Below are positions 47,459 to 55,869 of a stretch of DNA of 64,000 nt, piece after piece. The DNA comes from Echinicola arenosa (lineage in GTDB: Bacteria > Bacteroidota > Bacteroidia > Cytophagales > Cyclobacteriaceae), in assembly GCF_014841125.1 (NCBI RefSeq), contig NZ_JACYTQ010000003.1, positions 372,001 through 436,000 of the forward strand, written 5' to 3'. The notes beneath the pieces were generated by a model, which was given only the letters and a program-made list of their open reading frames with translations, was not told the DNA's origin and ran no database searches. Numbering within the stretch: the first letter of the stretch is position 1; each line of letters starts with the position of its first letter. Position numbers and translations under genes: made by a program.

Positions 47459-49126
47459 ATGAGAACCAGAGCACAAGAGTCAAGAGCAGCAATTGAACGG
47501 TTGTATATTACCATGAGGCACCTATTTATGCGAGGTACCTACAAGCCTCTTGGGGTCTCAGGAGAGTCACTGATCGATGCCCTTTTGATCCTTAGGCCCG
47601 AAATTTACGGTTTGGTTTCAGAAATAGAAAAAGTAGAACTGGATGGCTTATTGTATATAATGGAAAGGCTGCCCCGAGGAATAGAAGAATGTCGTTATAT
47701 TAGGTTGATCAGCCGGGAAGGATATGAAAATTCAGATTTTGAAAAATTGATTCCGAGTAAAAGGAGAAGGAATTGTTACAGGGTGGATAAAGACCAGATG
47801 TTTGTAGAAATGACACGCGGTAAAAGCGATATATATGATATCCTTACCCATCTTACTTTCCTATACATAGAAGCTGAAAAGATCAGAAGGAACAGCACTG
47901 ATAGCAAAGGTAGAATCCACCTGAATTGGAATATGCTGAAAAAGATAGTTCAACAGGAAGAAAAAGGGGAACCTTACGATAAAGAAGCTGCTTGTTCTTA
48001 CTTGAGCCACCTTACGGGTCGGACTTTTGATGAAACGCATCAAGCTATCCAAAAATTTGAAGCTTCTAGAAACTCCAACAGCTTATTTTCCATTATCTAT
48101 CATCTGGGCAGGCTATCCATTGATGAAGCACTCAACGACAATGATCGTGAAATCTCCTTTTCTGCTACCCTAAGAGAAAGGATAGGTCATCATGTCTACG
48201 GTGAGATGTGGGCTCAAAACATCAAGGCAATCTTGGATGAGCATGACCTCCTTAATCGTCCCATCCATATCATCAGCGCGAACCTTCATAGTGTTGTCAA
48301 TACGATTTATGGACATCAAGCTTTAGGCCTATCCTCATTTGAAGATATAGAGCAAATGGCCATAGATATCAGTTTGGGCAATAAAAACAACAAAGCTAAG
48401 GAAATCGAAAAATACGCACTGAAACATGGTTTTGTGAGTATACCCGATATCTCAGGTACCAATATAGGCGCTCAGATCATTGACACATCCAAAATGGTTG
48501 CTGAGACATTGATTCCTGGTGTAGAGCTTCCTGAGGATGTCAAAAAGAAACCCGTTATTGTTGTGATGGATTATGCATTTGGAGAGCAGGCTTATGAATG
48601 TTTTGACGAATTGTTGAAGCCATTTGAGGTGGGGAATCAATCAATACCTCTGGACGTAGTGTCAGCATCTATCATGGGAAAAGCTGGGATTTTAGAAGGT
48701 AACAAAGGGGATTTGATGATCCCCAGCAGTCATGTATTTGAAGGTACAGCAGATAATTATCCTTTTAAAAATCAATTGAAGCCTGATGATTTTAAAGGTT
48801 ATGATTTAGGGGTTTATGAGGGGCCTATGATTACTGTGCTAGGTACTTCTTTGCAAAACAAAGATGTGCTCAATTATTTTCTGGAATCATCATGGAAAGC
48901 CATTGGTCTGGAGATGGAAGGAGCACATTATCAAAAGGCCATCCAATCAGCTAGTAAAATAAGAAGAAGCATTCGGAAAAACGTAAAGGTCCTTTATGCC
49001 TATTATGCTTCCGATAATCCATTAAAAACAGGAAGCACATTAGCTTCGGGGAGTCTTGGAATGGAAGGAGTGAAGCCTACATACCTGATTACCTTCAAGA
49101 TTTTAGAGACCTTATTTGCCAATTAA
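47459..49126 (+). CDS. Uncharacterised large protein (possibly DUF6909) with a nucleoside-phosphorylase-like C-terminus
   Basis: The 555-residue cytosolic product starts at the ATG at 47459 (MRTRAQESRAAIERLYITMR); a TTG at 47438 is less likely. I recall long Bacteroidota proteins of this kind as DUF6909, but I am not certain. The N-terminal half is helical and basic. The C-terminal half has alternating alpha/beta segments: PVIVVMDYAFGEQAYECFDE, VSASIMGKAGILEGNKG, MITVLGTS and GLEMEGAHYQKA. The last resembles the EMEGA motif of nucleoside phosphorylases, which suggests a nucleoside- or nucleotide-binding fold. Function unknown. Confidence 0.6.
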   Translation: MRTRAQESRAAIERLYITMRHLFMRGTYKPLGVSGESLIDALLILRPEIYGLVSEIEKVELDGLLYIMERLPRGIEECRYIRLISREGYENSDFEKLIPSKRRRNCYRVDKDQMFVEMTRGKSDIYDILTHLTFLYIEAEKIRRNSTDSKGRIHLNWNMLKKIVQQEEKGEPYDKEAACSYLSHLTGRTFDETHQAIQKFEASRNSNSLFSIIYHLGRLSIDEALNDNDREISFSATLRERIGHHVYGEMWAQNIKAILDEHDLLNRPIHIISANLHSVVNTIYGHQALGLSSFEDIEQMAIDISLGNKNNKAKEIEKYALKHGFVSIPDISGTNIGAQIIDTSKMVAETLIPGVELPEDVKKKPVIVVMDYAFGEQAYECFDELLKPFEVGNQSIPLDVVSASIMGKAGILEGNKGDLMIPSSHVFEGTADNYPFKNQLKPDDFKGYDLGVYEGPMITVLGTSLQNKDVLNYFLESSWKAIGLEMEGAHYQKAIQSASKIRRSIRKNVKVLYAYYASDNPLKTGSTLASGSLGMEGVKPTYLITFKILETLFAN

Positions 49127-49202
49127 GGTTGATACAGTTCAATTAATGCGTAAATGATAGCATTATACTTTAATTAAAGATCGATTACTTCAATACATTG
49201 GT

Positions 49203-49210
49203 TATATTTG
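49203..49210 (+). promoter_or_regulatory. Probable -7 box of the DEAD-box helicase gene
   Basis: TATATTTG fits TAnnTTTG. If used, it gives a leader of about 160 nt before the helicase start at 49377, and it overlaps the left arm of an inverted repeat. Confidence 0.45.
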
Positions 49211-49250
49211 TCAAAGTCAAAGCTTTATTTACATTCAATACTTTGACAAA
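49207..49250 (+). promoter_or_regulatory. Inverted repeat overlapping the helicase promoter and leader
   Basis: TTTGTCAAAG (49207-49216) and CTTTGACAAA (49241-49250) are perfectly complementary over 10 bp. The left arm shares its TTTG with the -7 box. It could act as a DNA operator or as a hairpin near the 5' end of the helicase mRNA. Confidence 0.5.
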
Positions 49251-49376
49251 ATCCAGACAGGTCCCTTATAGGACATGTTCCGATAGTAATAACTCCATCC
49301 CAGTCAGTTTTTAGTACTTAAACCCTATTGAACTTACTTGAAGGGTTGACGACTTCGGACAAACATTCATTATTTT

Positions 49377-50741
49377 ATGGAAATAGACAATTTCAATAGT
49401 TTTAATTTCAATGATTCCCTACAAGAAGGTCTTGATGCAATGGGATTCAGCAAGCCTACTCCGATACAACAGCAGGCCATTCCGGAGATATTAGAAGGGA
49501 AAGACCTAATAGCCTGTGCTCAGACAGGAACAGGCAAAACTGCTGCTTTTATATTACCAGTCTTACACAAAATAGCCGAAAAAGGCGAAGGTAAATTAAA
49601 CACCTTAATTTTAGCCCCCACTAGGGAGTTGGCCATTCAAATAGATCAGCAAATTCAGGGACTAGCCTATTTTGTAGGTATCAGCTCCATTCCAATTTAT
49701 GGAGGGGGTGATGGTTTGGCTTGGGAACAACAAAAAAAGGCCCTTGAGCATGGTACTGAAATTGTGGTGGCCACACCAGGTAGATTGATAGCCCTTCTTG
49801 CCGGAGGAAAAATCAACTTGGATAGTTTGGAGCACCTCATATTGGATGAGGCAGATAGAATGCTGGATATGGGATTTTCAGATGACTTATTGAAAATCAT
49901 CAATTATCTTCCTTCGCAGAGACAAACTGTCCTTTTTTCAGCCACTATGCCTTCCAAAATCAGGCAGTTCAGCAAAAAGATCCTTCAATCTCCAGTAGAA
50001 ATTAATATAGCCATTAGTAAAACGGCCGAGGGAGTCAGCCAAATGGCATATCTCGCTTATGATCAACAAAAGGAAAAACTTTTGGAAAATATTCTGTCCC
50101 AAAAATCCTATGAAGCTGTGGTGATTTTTGCTTCGACAAAAGACAAGGTGAAGAATATTTTCAAAATCCTGAAAAGAAAGTTTGAAGTTGAAGCTTTTCA
50201 CTCTGACTTGGACCAAGTTGATCGGGAAAAAATTATGTCTCGTTTCAAAAACAAGACGTTAAAAATCCTGATAGGTACCGATATTATTTCAAGGGGAATT
50301 GATGTGGAAGGTATCGAACTTGTAATCAATTATGATACACCTAGTGACCCAGAAGATTATGTACATCGAGTGGGGAGAACAGCCAGGGCAGACAAAAAGG
50401 GGGAAGCGATTACTTTTGTCAATGATAAAGATCTTTTCAAGTTACATAAAATCCAAAATTTGATTGGAATTGAAATCGACAGAATACCTTTACCGGAAGG
50501 ATTTGAAGAAGGTCCGTCGTATAACTCACCGAGTAAAAGATCTACTTCCGATAAAGGAAATTCCAAATCAAAAAACAGAGGGAAATTCAGCAAAAACCGT
50601 TCAAGAAAGCCAAATTCAAAAGGCACTAGTACCAAATCAAACAGTAATGGTCAGCCAATGAATACAGGACATTCACCTCAAGCAAAACCGAAAGATTCAT
50701 CAGGGAAATTTAGGGCAAGGACAAATGTGAAGAAGGACTAA
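49377..50741 (+). CDS. DEAD-box RNA helicase, RhlE-like
   Basis: The 454-residue product has the Q motif (FNDSLQEGLDAMGFSKPTPIQ), Walker A ACAQTGTGKTAAF (about 44-56), PTRELA, the DEAD box in LDEADRMLDMGF, SATMP, and the helicase C-terminal motifs GTDIISRGIDVEG and YVHRVGRTARADKKG. The last ~80 residues are a basic, Ser/Asn/Lys-rich tail (SKSKNRGKFSKNRSRKPNSK) that likely binds RNA without specificity. RhlE-type helicases act in ribosome assembly and mRNA turnover, often in cold. A long structured leader precedes it, and a terminator follows. Confidence 0.95.
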   Translation: MEIDNFNSFNFNDSLQEGLDAMGFSKPTPIQQQAIPEILEGKDLIACAQTGTGKTAAFILPVLHKIAEKGEGKLNTLILAPTRELAIQIDQQIQGLAYFVGISSIPIYGGGDGLAWEQQKKALEHGTEIVVATPGRLIALLAGGKINLDSLEHLILDEADRMLDMGFSDDLLKIINYLPSQRQTVLFSATMPSKIRQFSKKILQSPVEINIAISKTAEGVSQMAYLAYDQQKEKLLENILSQKSYEAVVIFASTKDKVKNIFKILKRKFEVEAFHSDLDQVDREKIMSRFKNKTLKILIGTDIISRGIDVEGIELVINYDTPSDPEDYVHRVGRTARADKKGEAITFVNDKDLFKLHKIQNLIGIEIDRIPLPEGFEEGPSYNSPSKRSTSDKGNSKSKNRGKFSKNRSRKPNSKGTSTKSNSNGQPMNTGHSPQAKPKDSSGKFRARTNVKKD

Positions 50742-50772
50742 ATACCAAAGTTTAAACTGAAAAGACTTGTTG

Positions 50773-50798
50773 GCGACCAAACTTTTGGTCGCTTTTTT
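50773..50798 (+). terminator. Rho-independent terminator after the helicase gene
   Basis: GCGACCAAA and TTTGGTCGC (50773-50792) form a near-perfect stem with a tight loop, followed by a T run. It isolates the injection-system locus from upstream transcription. Confidence 0.88.
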
Positions 50799-50975
50799 GT
50801 TTGTCTTGAAATATAGCTGTCTGAGCTGTTCTTATGTTTCATTGATATCTTTTTATATTCCATTTATTGATAATCTTGGCCAGTTGGTTAGAAATGAGGC
50901 CTTAAATTTTACCTAAATAAAAAAATACCGCTAAATAGGTAAATTAGAAAAAGCATGGAGATGGATTAGTAAACC

Positions 50976-50983
50976 TATATTTG
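50976..50983 (+). promoter_or_regulatory. Candidate -7 box for the eCIS operon
   Basis: TATATTTG matches TAnnTTTG. It lies about 320 bp before the first start codon, so it would imply a long leader. A -33 TTTG at the right distance is absent; the call is tentative. Confidence 0.35.
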
Positions 50984-51161
50984 TAATTAGAATAAATCAA
51001 TAATTAATTTCTTAGTATCGAAATTATATTTTTAAAAGTAATTTTACCACAATAATTAATTTGATTTTTAGCTGCAATCATCTAACTTTATATCACACAA
51101 AATTTTGTAAGGACTGTTCTGACAGTCAGTGGAGTAATAGTATCACAGTTATTGCTCAAGG

Positions 51162-51216
51162 TTACTGAAACGAGTTTTGAAGCATAATTTTTGAACGTTT
51201 CTTCAAACTCCAGTAA
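51162..51216 (+). other. Imperfect hairpin in the eCIS leader
   Basis: TTACTG-AAAC-GAGTTTTGAAG (51162-51182) pairs with CTTCAAACTC-CAGTAA (51201-51216), leaving small bulges and an 18-base loop. It has no T run and so is not a simple terminator; it could be a regulatory RNA structure or protein-binding site. Confidence 0.45.
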
Positions 51217-51303
51217 AGCACATACACCAAAGTTTCAATTCCGATCACCTTGCCTTTTTAGGTGCTTGTGGAATTTGATTTTTATAGTTGAATCTTTTGT
51301 AAA

Positions 51304-51903
51304 ATGATTTTCGAAGTTCTCAAGATAATTGCTGGAGAGGTAAATCAGTATTTTGTTGAATTAGAAATGGAAGATTCCGAGGTGATCCTCGAGAATGTGG
51401 CCATGATCGATTCACAACAGGAAAATGCTGATGCATTAAAAAATAAATTGATCCTTTCACTTATAAACCTGAACGAAGAAGTTACTTTAAAAAACTTCCC
51501 TAACCATGTTTTGGAAGGTACGAAGGTCACCTATAAAAACCCTATCGTCAACCTTAATCTTTTTTTAGTTTTTTGTGCCAACCGCAGCGTTTACAAAAAG
51601 TCACTCAGTGATCTTTCCAGAATTCTCGAATTCTTTCAGTCGAAAAAAGTGTTCACCCAATCCAATACCAACTTTGATAGGGATTTGGATGAAATGAGTG
51701 GAATCAAGAACTTCCGTTTTACCGTGGAACTATTTACTCCAACTTTTGAGGAACTGAACTACATCTGGGGAACCCTAGGGGGTCGACAGCTACCATCCAT
51801 TTTTTATAGACTTAATCTTGTTGAAATCAATAGGGATCTTTCCACCTCCGAAGATGCAGTTATTTCTCAAATAAGCAGAAACTATAAAAATATACTGAAA
51901 TGA
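51304..51903 (+). CDS. eCIS Pvc16/Afp16-like protein (DUF4255)
   Basis: The 199-residue product matches the DUF4255/Pvc16 family found in extracellular contractile injection systems, where Afp16 caps and ends the growing sheath-tube. Recognisable parts are IFEVLKIIAGEVNQYF at the start, VTYKNPIVNLNLFLVFCANR and the C-terminal ELNYIWGTLGGRQLPSIFYR with LVEINRD. It is the first gene of the locus and overlaps the next gene by 4 bp (ATGA). It is cytosolic until particle release. Confidence 0.85.
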   Translation: MIFEVLKIIAGEVNQYFVELEMEDSEVILENVAMIDSQQENADALKNKLILSLINLNEEVTLKNFPNHVLEGTKVTYKNPIVNLNLFLVFCANRSVYKKSLSDLSRILEFFQSKKVFTQSNTNFDRDLDEMSGIKNFRFTVELFTPTFEELNYIWGTLGGRQLPSIFYRLNLVEINRDLSTSEDAVISQISRNYKNILK

Positions 51904-52754
51904 ATGTATCTTCTATCTATAAAACCTTAGCTACTGTTTCCATCTATCACAATTATTTTTTGGACAATGGGGAGACATCCTTTGCATCCATGAACACTGA
52001 TGAACAAGCTGAACAATTAAAATACTTTGACTTCAGAAGTTTCCTAAAGATTACACCAACACAAGAAACTTTGAAAGTAATGAGTGGTCAAAAGATCATT
52101 TTTAAACTTTATCCAAATAGCATTTTACTCGCCATTAAAGTCGGCGCAACAGACGAAAGTATTCCCTTTATTCCACTAGAGGATTCATTAAAGCTTAATT
52201 TCAATTTATATATAGTTGATTCTTACTTTGAAAATTATACCGCCTTGGAGCTGGATACGAGTAAACTAATGTTCTTTTCCAATGAATCCCCCATATTTCC
52301 TGATCCTGCTAGTTTTGAGTCCATCCCAAGGTTTAACCAAAATAAGTTGATTGATGGTGATTATTTATATGAGGGTAAAAACAAAGATTTTTTGTTGGCC
52401 AATTTTGCAGACAATCCACTTTTACTGAGTGGTATATTAAGTATCCAAATCAAGTCAAGTAATACTGCCGATAGTTTGATCAACAACGATGGAAGCTTAA
52501 AAAACACACCACCTCACTTTAAAATACAATTTGATAACCAGAAAACCATTTGGAAATATATCCACCGTAAAGATGAGTTTGAGGTAGAGACCAAACAGGC
52601 AATGCCCCTTACCAAGTATGGATATATCAAATTGGAGAATCCTACTGATTTTAAATCTTCGCCACCCAGTCCTGATAAATATCAATTTCCGAATCCAAGC
52701 GCTAATAGCGTTAAATTAATATCTAACCAACTCTATTCAGAAATATTCATTTAA
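51900..52754 (+). CDS. Uncharacterised eCIS-associated protein
   Basis: The 284-residue product has no signal peptide, membrane segment or motif I recognise. It looks beta-rich with many aromatic and Asn/Asp residues (LNFNLYIVDSYFENYTALEL, LLLSGILSIQIKSSN), more like a structural particle component than an enzyme. It is coupled to the DUF4255 gene by a 4-bp overlap and lies 11 bp before the sheath gene, so it is almost certainly part of the machine or its assembly. It could be a sheath-end, collar or baseplate accessory protein; none of these can be proved here. Confidence 0.7.
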   Translation: MNVSSIYKTLATVSIYHNYFLDNGETSFASMNTDEQAEQLKYFDFRSFLKITPTQETLKVMSGQKIIFKLYPNSILLAIKVGATDESIPFIPLEDSLKLNFNLYIVDSYFENYTALELDTSKLMFFSNESPIFPDPASFESIPRFNQNKLIDGDYLYEGKNKDFLLANFADNPLLLSGILSIQIKSSNTADSLINNDGSLKNTPPHFKIQFDNQKTIWKYIHRKDEFEVETKQAMPLTKYGYIKLENPTDFKSSPPSPDKYQFPNPSANSVKLISNQLYSEIFI

Positions 52755-52765
52755 ACCTTTTTATT

Positions 52766-54751
52766 ATGGCAACATCATATAAAACACCCGGTGTCTATGT
52801 CGAGGAAATTTCCATTTTTCCTCCTTCAGTGGCACAGGTAGAAACCGCCATTCCGGCCTTTATTGGCTATACCAAAATGGCAAAGGAAACCATAAGTGAT
52901 GATCTTTTAAATGTCCCCACAAAGATTTCCTCCGTACTGGAATTTGTCCAGTATTATGGTGGAGCTCCGGACATAGACATCACTTCTATCGAGCTCGATG
53001 CATCCAATCAGGTAACTTCTATTCTGATGGATGACAAATATTATATGTATGAATGTATTAGAATGTTTTACGCAAATGGGGGTGGAGACTGCTACATTAC
53101 TGCAGTGGGAAAATACGGTGAAACGCCACAAAATGGCGATGGGATCACGGCAGGTTTTATAAAAGGTCTAAATGAAATCAAAAAGGTGGATGAACCAACA
53201 ATTCTTTTAGCCCCTGATGCTGTTTTGATGAGCCAATCCAACATGAATTCATTGCATCAAGCGATGTTGGCACAATGTAACGAGCTGAAAGATAGGTTCA
53301 GTATTTTCGATCTCAAAGAAAATACAGGCTCCCATGATGATGCTGCTGACAATTTTAGAAACGGTATTGGGATTAATTACCTGAAATATGGAGCTGCTTA
53401 CTCACCTTGGCTCAAGGCAAACTTACCCAGAGCGGTCAACTATAAAGACATCAAGGATAATTTGGTATCTGGGGGTGGTTCGGTAGATTTAGCTGACTTA
53501 GTAGCAGATCCTGAAGGAAAAGATCTAGCAAATCGTTTAGATAACTTGGTGGATGATCAATTGGCAATAACAGCCGAGAAGGAAAGCTTACATGCAGGAT
53601 TCAATTCCTATGAAAGTAAATATGAAAGCCTATCCACAACGCTGAGTACCAATCCTTCCAAGGCTAATTTAGAAGCCTTGCTAAATTATTATGTACAATG
53701 CATAGACTTTGTAAGGGACACCATAGAAGTAGGGACAGATGTATCAATAAGCCTTTCAGATGTGAGTACTCCTGCAGGTGATACCGAATATTTATTTGAT
53801 TATTTAGTTTCCAAATTAACAGGAAGTTTAGATACTACCATTACAGCTTTGCAGGACATCTATGCTGATTCTGCGGACGCTGGCTCCACTCTTACTGCGC
53901 CGCCTTTAAACTTACCGGCTCCTTCTCCAACAGGAGTGGACTATACAACTGGAGGCACTGCCAATGGAGATTATTTCACCACAGGAAGCACCAATATTGA
54001 ATCCATCACACCTAATATTTCAGATTTTATTGGTTTGTGGACCAATATTAAATCTGCCATGGACCTGATTGTTACATCAGCAGACAATTATGTAAGTACA
54101 TTACAAGAGTCTGCTGTAGAGGCTATTCCGCCCCTTAAAAACATTATACGCGCCATTTCCAATGAACTGCTTACCCTTCCTCCAAGTGGAACGATGGCTG
54201 GGGTTTATGCTAGGGTGGATAATGACCGAGGAGTTTGGAAAGCACCTGCCAATGTTTCCTTAAACAATGTAGTTGGGGTCAAAACTTTGATAGACAATAA
54301 AAAACAAGAAGGATTCAATGTGGATGTAGTAGCAGGAAAGTCAATTAATATCATCCGCCCATTTACCGGAAAAGGAATATTGGTCTGGGGAGCCAGAACC
54401 TTAGCTGGTAATGACAATGAATGGCGCTATGTTTCCGTCAGACGCTTCTTTAACATGGTTGAAGAATCCGTCAAAAAGACGACAGAACAATTTGTTTTTG
54501 AATCCAATGATGCCAATACATGGGTAAAGGTAAGGGCCATGATTGAGAACTTCTTGATTCTTCAATGGAGAGCGGGCGCACTTCAAGGAGCCAAACCCGA
54601 GCAAGCGTTTTTTGTAAGAGTAGGTCTTGGACAAACCATGACGGCTTTGGACATTCTAGAAGGCAGAATGAATGTGGAAATCGGTATGGCAGTCGTAAGA
54701 CCGGCCGAATTCATTATCCTTAAGTTTTCACACAAGATGCCTGAAGCATAA
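52766..54751 (+). CDS. eCIS contractile sheath protein with large internal insertion
   Basis: The 661-residue product is a phage-tail-sheath family protein. The N-terminal handshake arm reads SYKTPGVYVEEISIFPPSVA, followed by PAFIGYTK and a domain up to NYLKYGAAYSPWLKA (about residue 215). The C-terminal sheath domain starts near residue 474 (GTMAGVYARVDNDRGVWKAP) and runs through GILVWGARTLAGNDNEWRYV to MAVVRPAEFIILKF. About 245 residues between them (225-470) are helical and then Thr/Ser/Pro-rich, making it larger than a typical 350-500 residue sheath. It is the only sheath gene in the window. Confidence 0.95.
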   Translation: MATSYKTPGVYVEEISIFPPSVAQVETAIPAFIGYTKMAKETISDDLLNVPTKISSVLEFVQYYGGAPDIDITSIELDASNQVTSILMDDKYYMYECIRMFYANGGGDCYITAVGKYGETPQNGDGITAGFIKGLNEIKKVDEPTILLAPDAVLMSQSNMNSLHQAMLAQCNELKDRFSIFDLKENTGSHDDAADNFRNGIGINYLKYGAAYSPWLKANLPRAVNYKDIKDNLVSGGGSVDLADLVADPEGKDLANRLDNLVDDQLAITAEKESLHAGFNSYESKYESLSTTLSTNPSKANLEALLNYYVQCIDFVRDTIEVGTDVSISLSDVSTPAGDTEYLFDYLVSKLTGSLDTTITALQDIYADSADAGSTLTAPPLNLPAPSPTGVDYTTGGTANGDYFTTGSTNIESITPNISDFIGLWTNIKSAMDLIVTSADNYVSTLQESAVEAIPPLKNIIRAISNELLTLPPSGTMAGVYARVDNDRGVWKAPANVSLNNVVGVKTLIDNKKQEGFNVDVVAGKSINIIRPFTGKGILVWGARTLAGNDNEWRYVSVRRFFNMVEESVKKTTEQFVFESNDANTWVKVRAMIENFLILQWRAGALQGAKPEQAFFVRVGLGQTMTALDILEGRMNVEIGMAVVRPAEFIILKFSHKMPEA

Positions 54752-54791
54752 GTTTAATTAATTGTTTTAAAATACTTAAAATCATAAAGTT

Positions 54792-55223
54792 ATGGCTGAT
54801 TATCCTTTAGCAAAGTTTCATTTCTCAGTAGACTGGGGAGGAACTAAAATCGGTTTCACTGAGGTATCTGGTTTGGATGTGGAAACGGAAGTAATAGAAT
54901 ACCGTGATGGTGCTATGCCCGAATATAGCAAGAAGAAAATGCCAGGAATGCAGAAGTTTGCCAACATTACCATGAAAAGGGGCACATTCAAGAGTGACAA
55001 TGAATATTTTGCCTGGTGGAATACGGTAAAGCTCAATACCATAGAAAGAAGAGATATCACAATCAAATTGTTAGATGAAGAGCATAATCCTGTGGTGGTT
55101 TGGAAGGTAAAAAATGCTTGGCCGACAAAAGTCCAGTCGACAGATTTGAAAGGTGATGGCAACGAAACAGCTATTGAGTCGATTGAACTAGTCCATGAAG
55201 GTTTAATGATCCAAAACGAATAG
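54792..55223 (+). CDS. eCIS inner tube protein 1 (Afp1/gp19-like)
   Basis: The 143-residue product is a T4 gp19-type tail tube protein of the eCIS kind. The opening YPLAKFHFSVDWGGTKIGFT, then EVSGLDVETEVIEYRDG, KRGTFKSDNEYFAWWNT and DITIKLLDEEHNPVVVWKV are near-consensus. Hexamers of it stack inside the sheath to form the tube that is driven into the target. It follows the sheath gene by 40 bp and is 3 bp from a second tube gene. Confidence 0.96.
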   Translation: MADYPLAKFHFSVDWGGTKIGFTEVSGLDVETEVIEYRDGAMPEYSKKKMPGMQKFANITMKRGTFKSDNEYFAWWNTVKLNTIERRDITIKLLDEEHNPVVVWKVKNAWPTKVQSTDLKGDGNETAIESIELVHEGLMIQNE

Positions 55224-55226
55224 ACG

Positions 55227-55667
55227 ATGGCTGGCTATTACCCTCCGGTAGGTTTCCACTTCTTAGTTGAGTTTACTGACATTGACACTGGAGACAATGA
55301 TCAAAGATTTCAATCGGTTGGAGGGTTATCTGTGGATATAGAAACAGAAAGTATCATCGAAGGTGGAGAAAACCGATTTAAGCACAAATTTCCTGTCAGG
55401 ACCAAATATCCAAATTTGGTCTTAAAAAGGGGAATGCTGCTTGATTCCAAAGTGATCAAATGGTGTAAGGATGCTATTGAAAACTTTATTTTTCAACCTT
55501 CTGACATTACTGTAAAGCTTCTAAATGAGGAACACCAACCATTACATACTTGGAAAATTGTCCATGCTTATCCTGTGAAATGGTCTGTTGAAGACTTTAA
55601 TGCCGAAGAAAGTAAACTGGTGGTTGAAACCATAGAATTATCTTATAACTACTATACCTCTGAATAG
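55227..55667 (+). CDS. eCIS inner tube protein 2 (Afp5-like)
   Basis: The 146-residue product is a second, divergent tube-family protein: YYPPVGFHFLVEFTDID, QSVGGLSVDIETESIIEGG, KYPNLVLKRGMLLDSKVIKW and DITVKLLNEEHQPLHTWKI. In Afp-type systems a specialised tube-initiator layer sits between spike and main tube, and this is the likely role (inference from position next to the small Afp6-position gene). It lies 3 bp after tube 1. Confidence 0.92.
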   Translation: MAGYYPPVGFHFLVEFTDIDTGDNDQRFQSVGGLSVDIETESIIEGGENRFKHKFPVRTKYPNLVLKRGMLLDSKVIKWCKDAIENFIFQPSDITVKLLNEEHQPLHTWKIVHAYPVKWSVEDFNAEESKLVVETIELSYNYYTSE

Positions 55668-55669
55668 TC

Positions 55670-55831
55670 ATGCCGATAGAAATCAAAGAACTACATATCA
55701 AAATCAATGTAGATAGCGAAAAAGGGAAACCAGAAGGCGCCAAAGGAGATCAAGGAAAAGGCAAACAGGATGTCGTCTCCAATTGCATTGAACAAGTAAT
55801 GAATATCATAGCAGCCGAGAAGGAGAGATAG
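55670..55831 (+). CDS. DUF5908-like small eCIS protein (Afp6 position)
   Basis: A 53-residue frame fills the gap between tube 2 and the Afp7-like gene, starting 2 bp after the tube-2 stop. It begins MPIEIKELHIKINV, the pattern I know from DUF5908, a small family associated with contractile injection systems. A Gly/Lys-rich linker follows, then a C-terminal helix VVSNCIEQVMNIIAAEKER. Afp6 and Pvc6 are similarly tiny proteins at the same place, of unclear function. The perfect fit of start, stop and spacing supports a real gene. Confidence 0.8.
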   Translation: MPIEIKELHIKINVDSEKGKPEGAKGDQGKGKQDVVSNCIEQVMNIIAAEKER

Positions 55832-55869
55832 GCTTTCATTGACCACACAAAAATCAAAATCCTAATGTT

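Larger units (their letters stand above)
50799..51303 (+). other. A/T-rich upstream region of the injection-system operon, no gene seen
   Basis: About 500 bases without a supported coding frame lie between the helicase terminator and the first eCIS gene. The stretch is A/T-rich, holds a TAnnTTTG-type box at 50976-50983 and an imperfect long inverted repeat at 51162-51216, and probably contains the promoter and a long leader that control the whole operon. No tRNA or transposon end was recognised in it. Confidence 0.6.

Noticed and set aside
49290-49370. Possible third copy of the intergenic repeat upstream of the helicase
   Set aside because: Only a short GACTTCGGAC-type block is shared; the conserved ends and the terminal pairing are missing.
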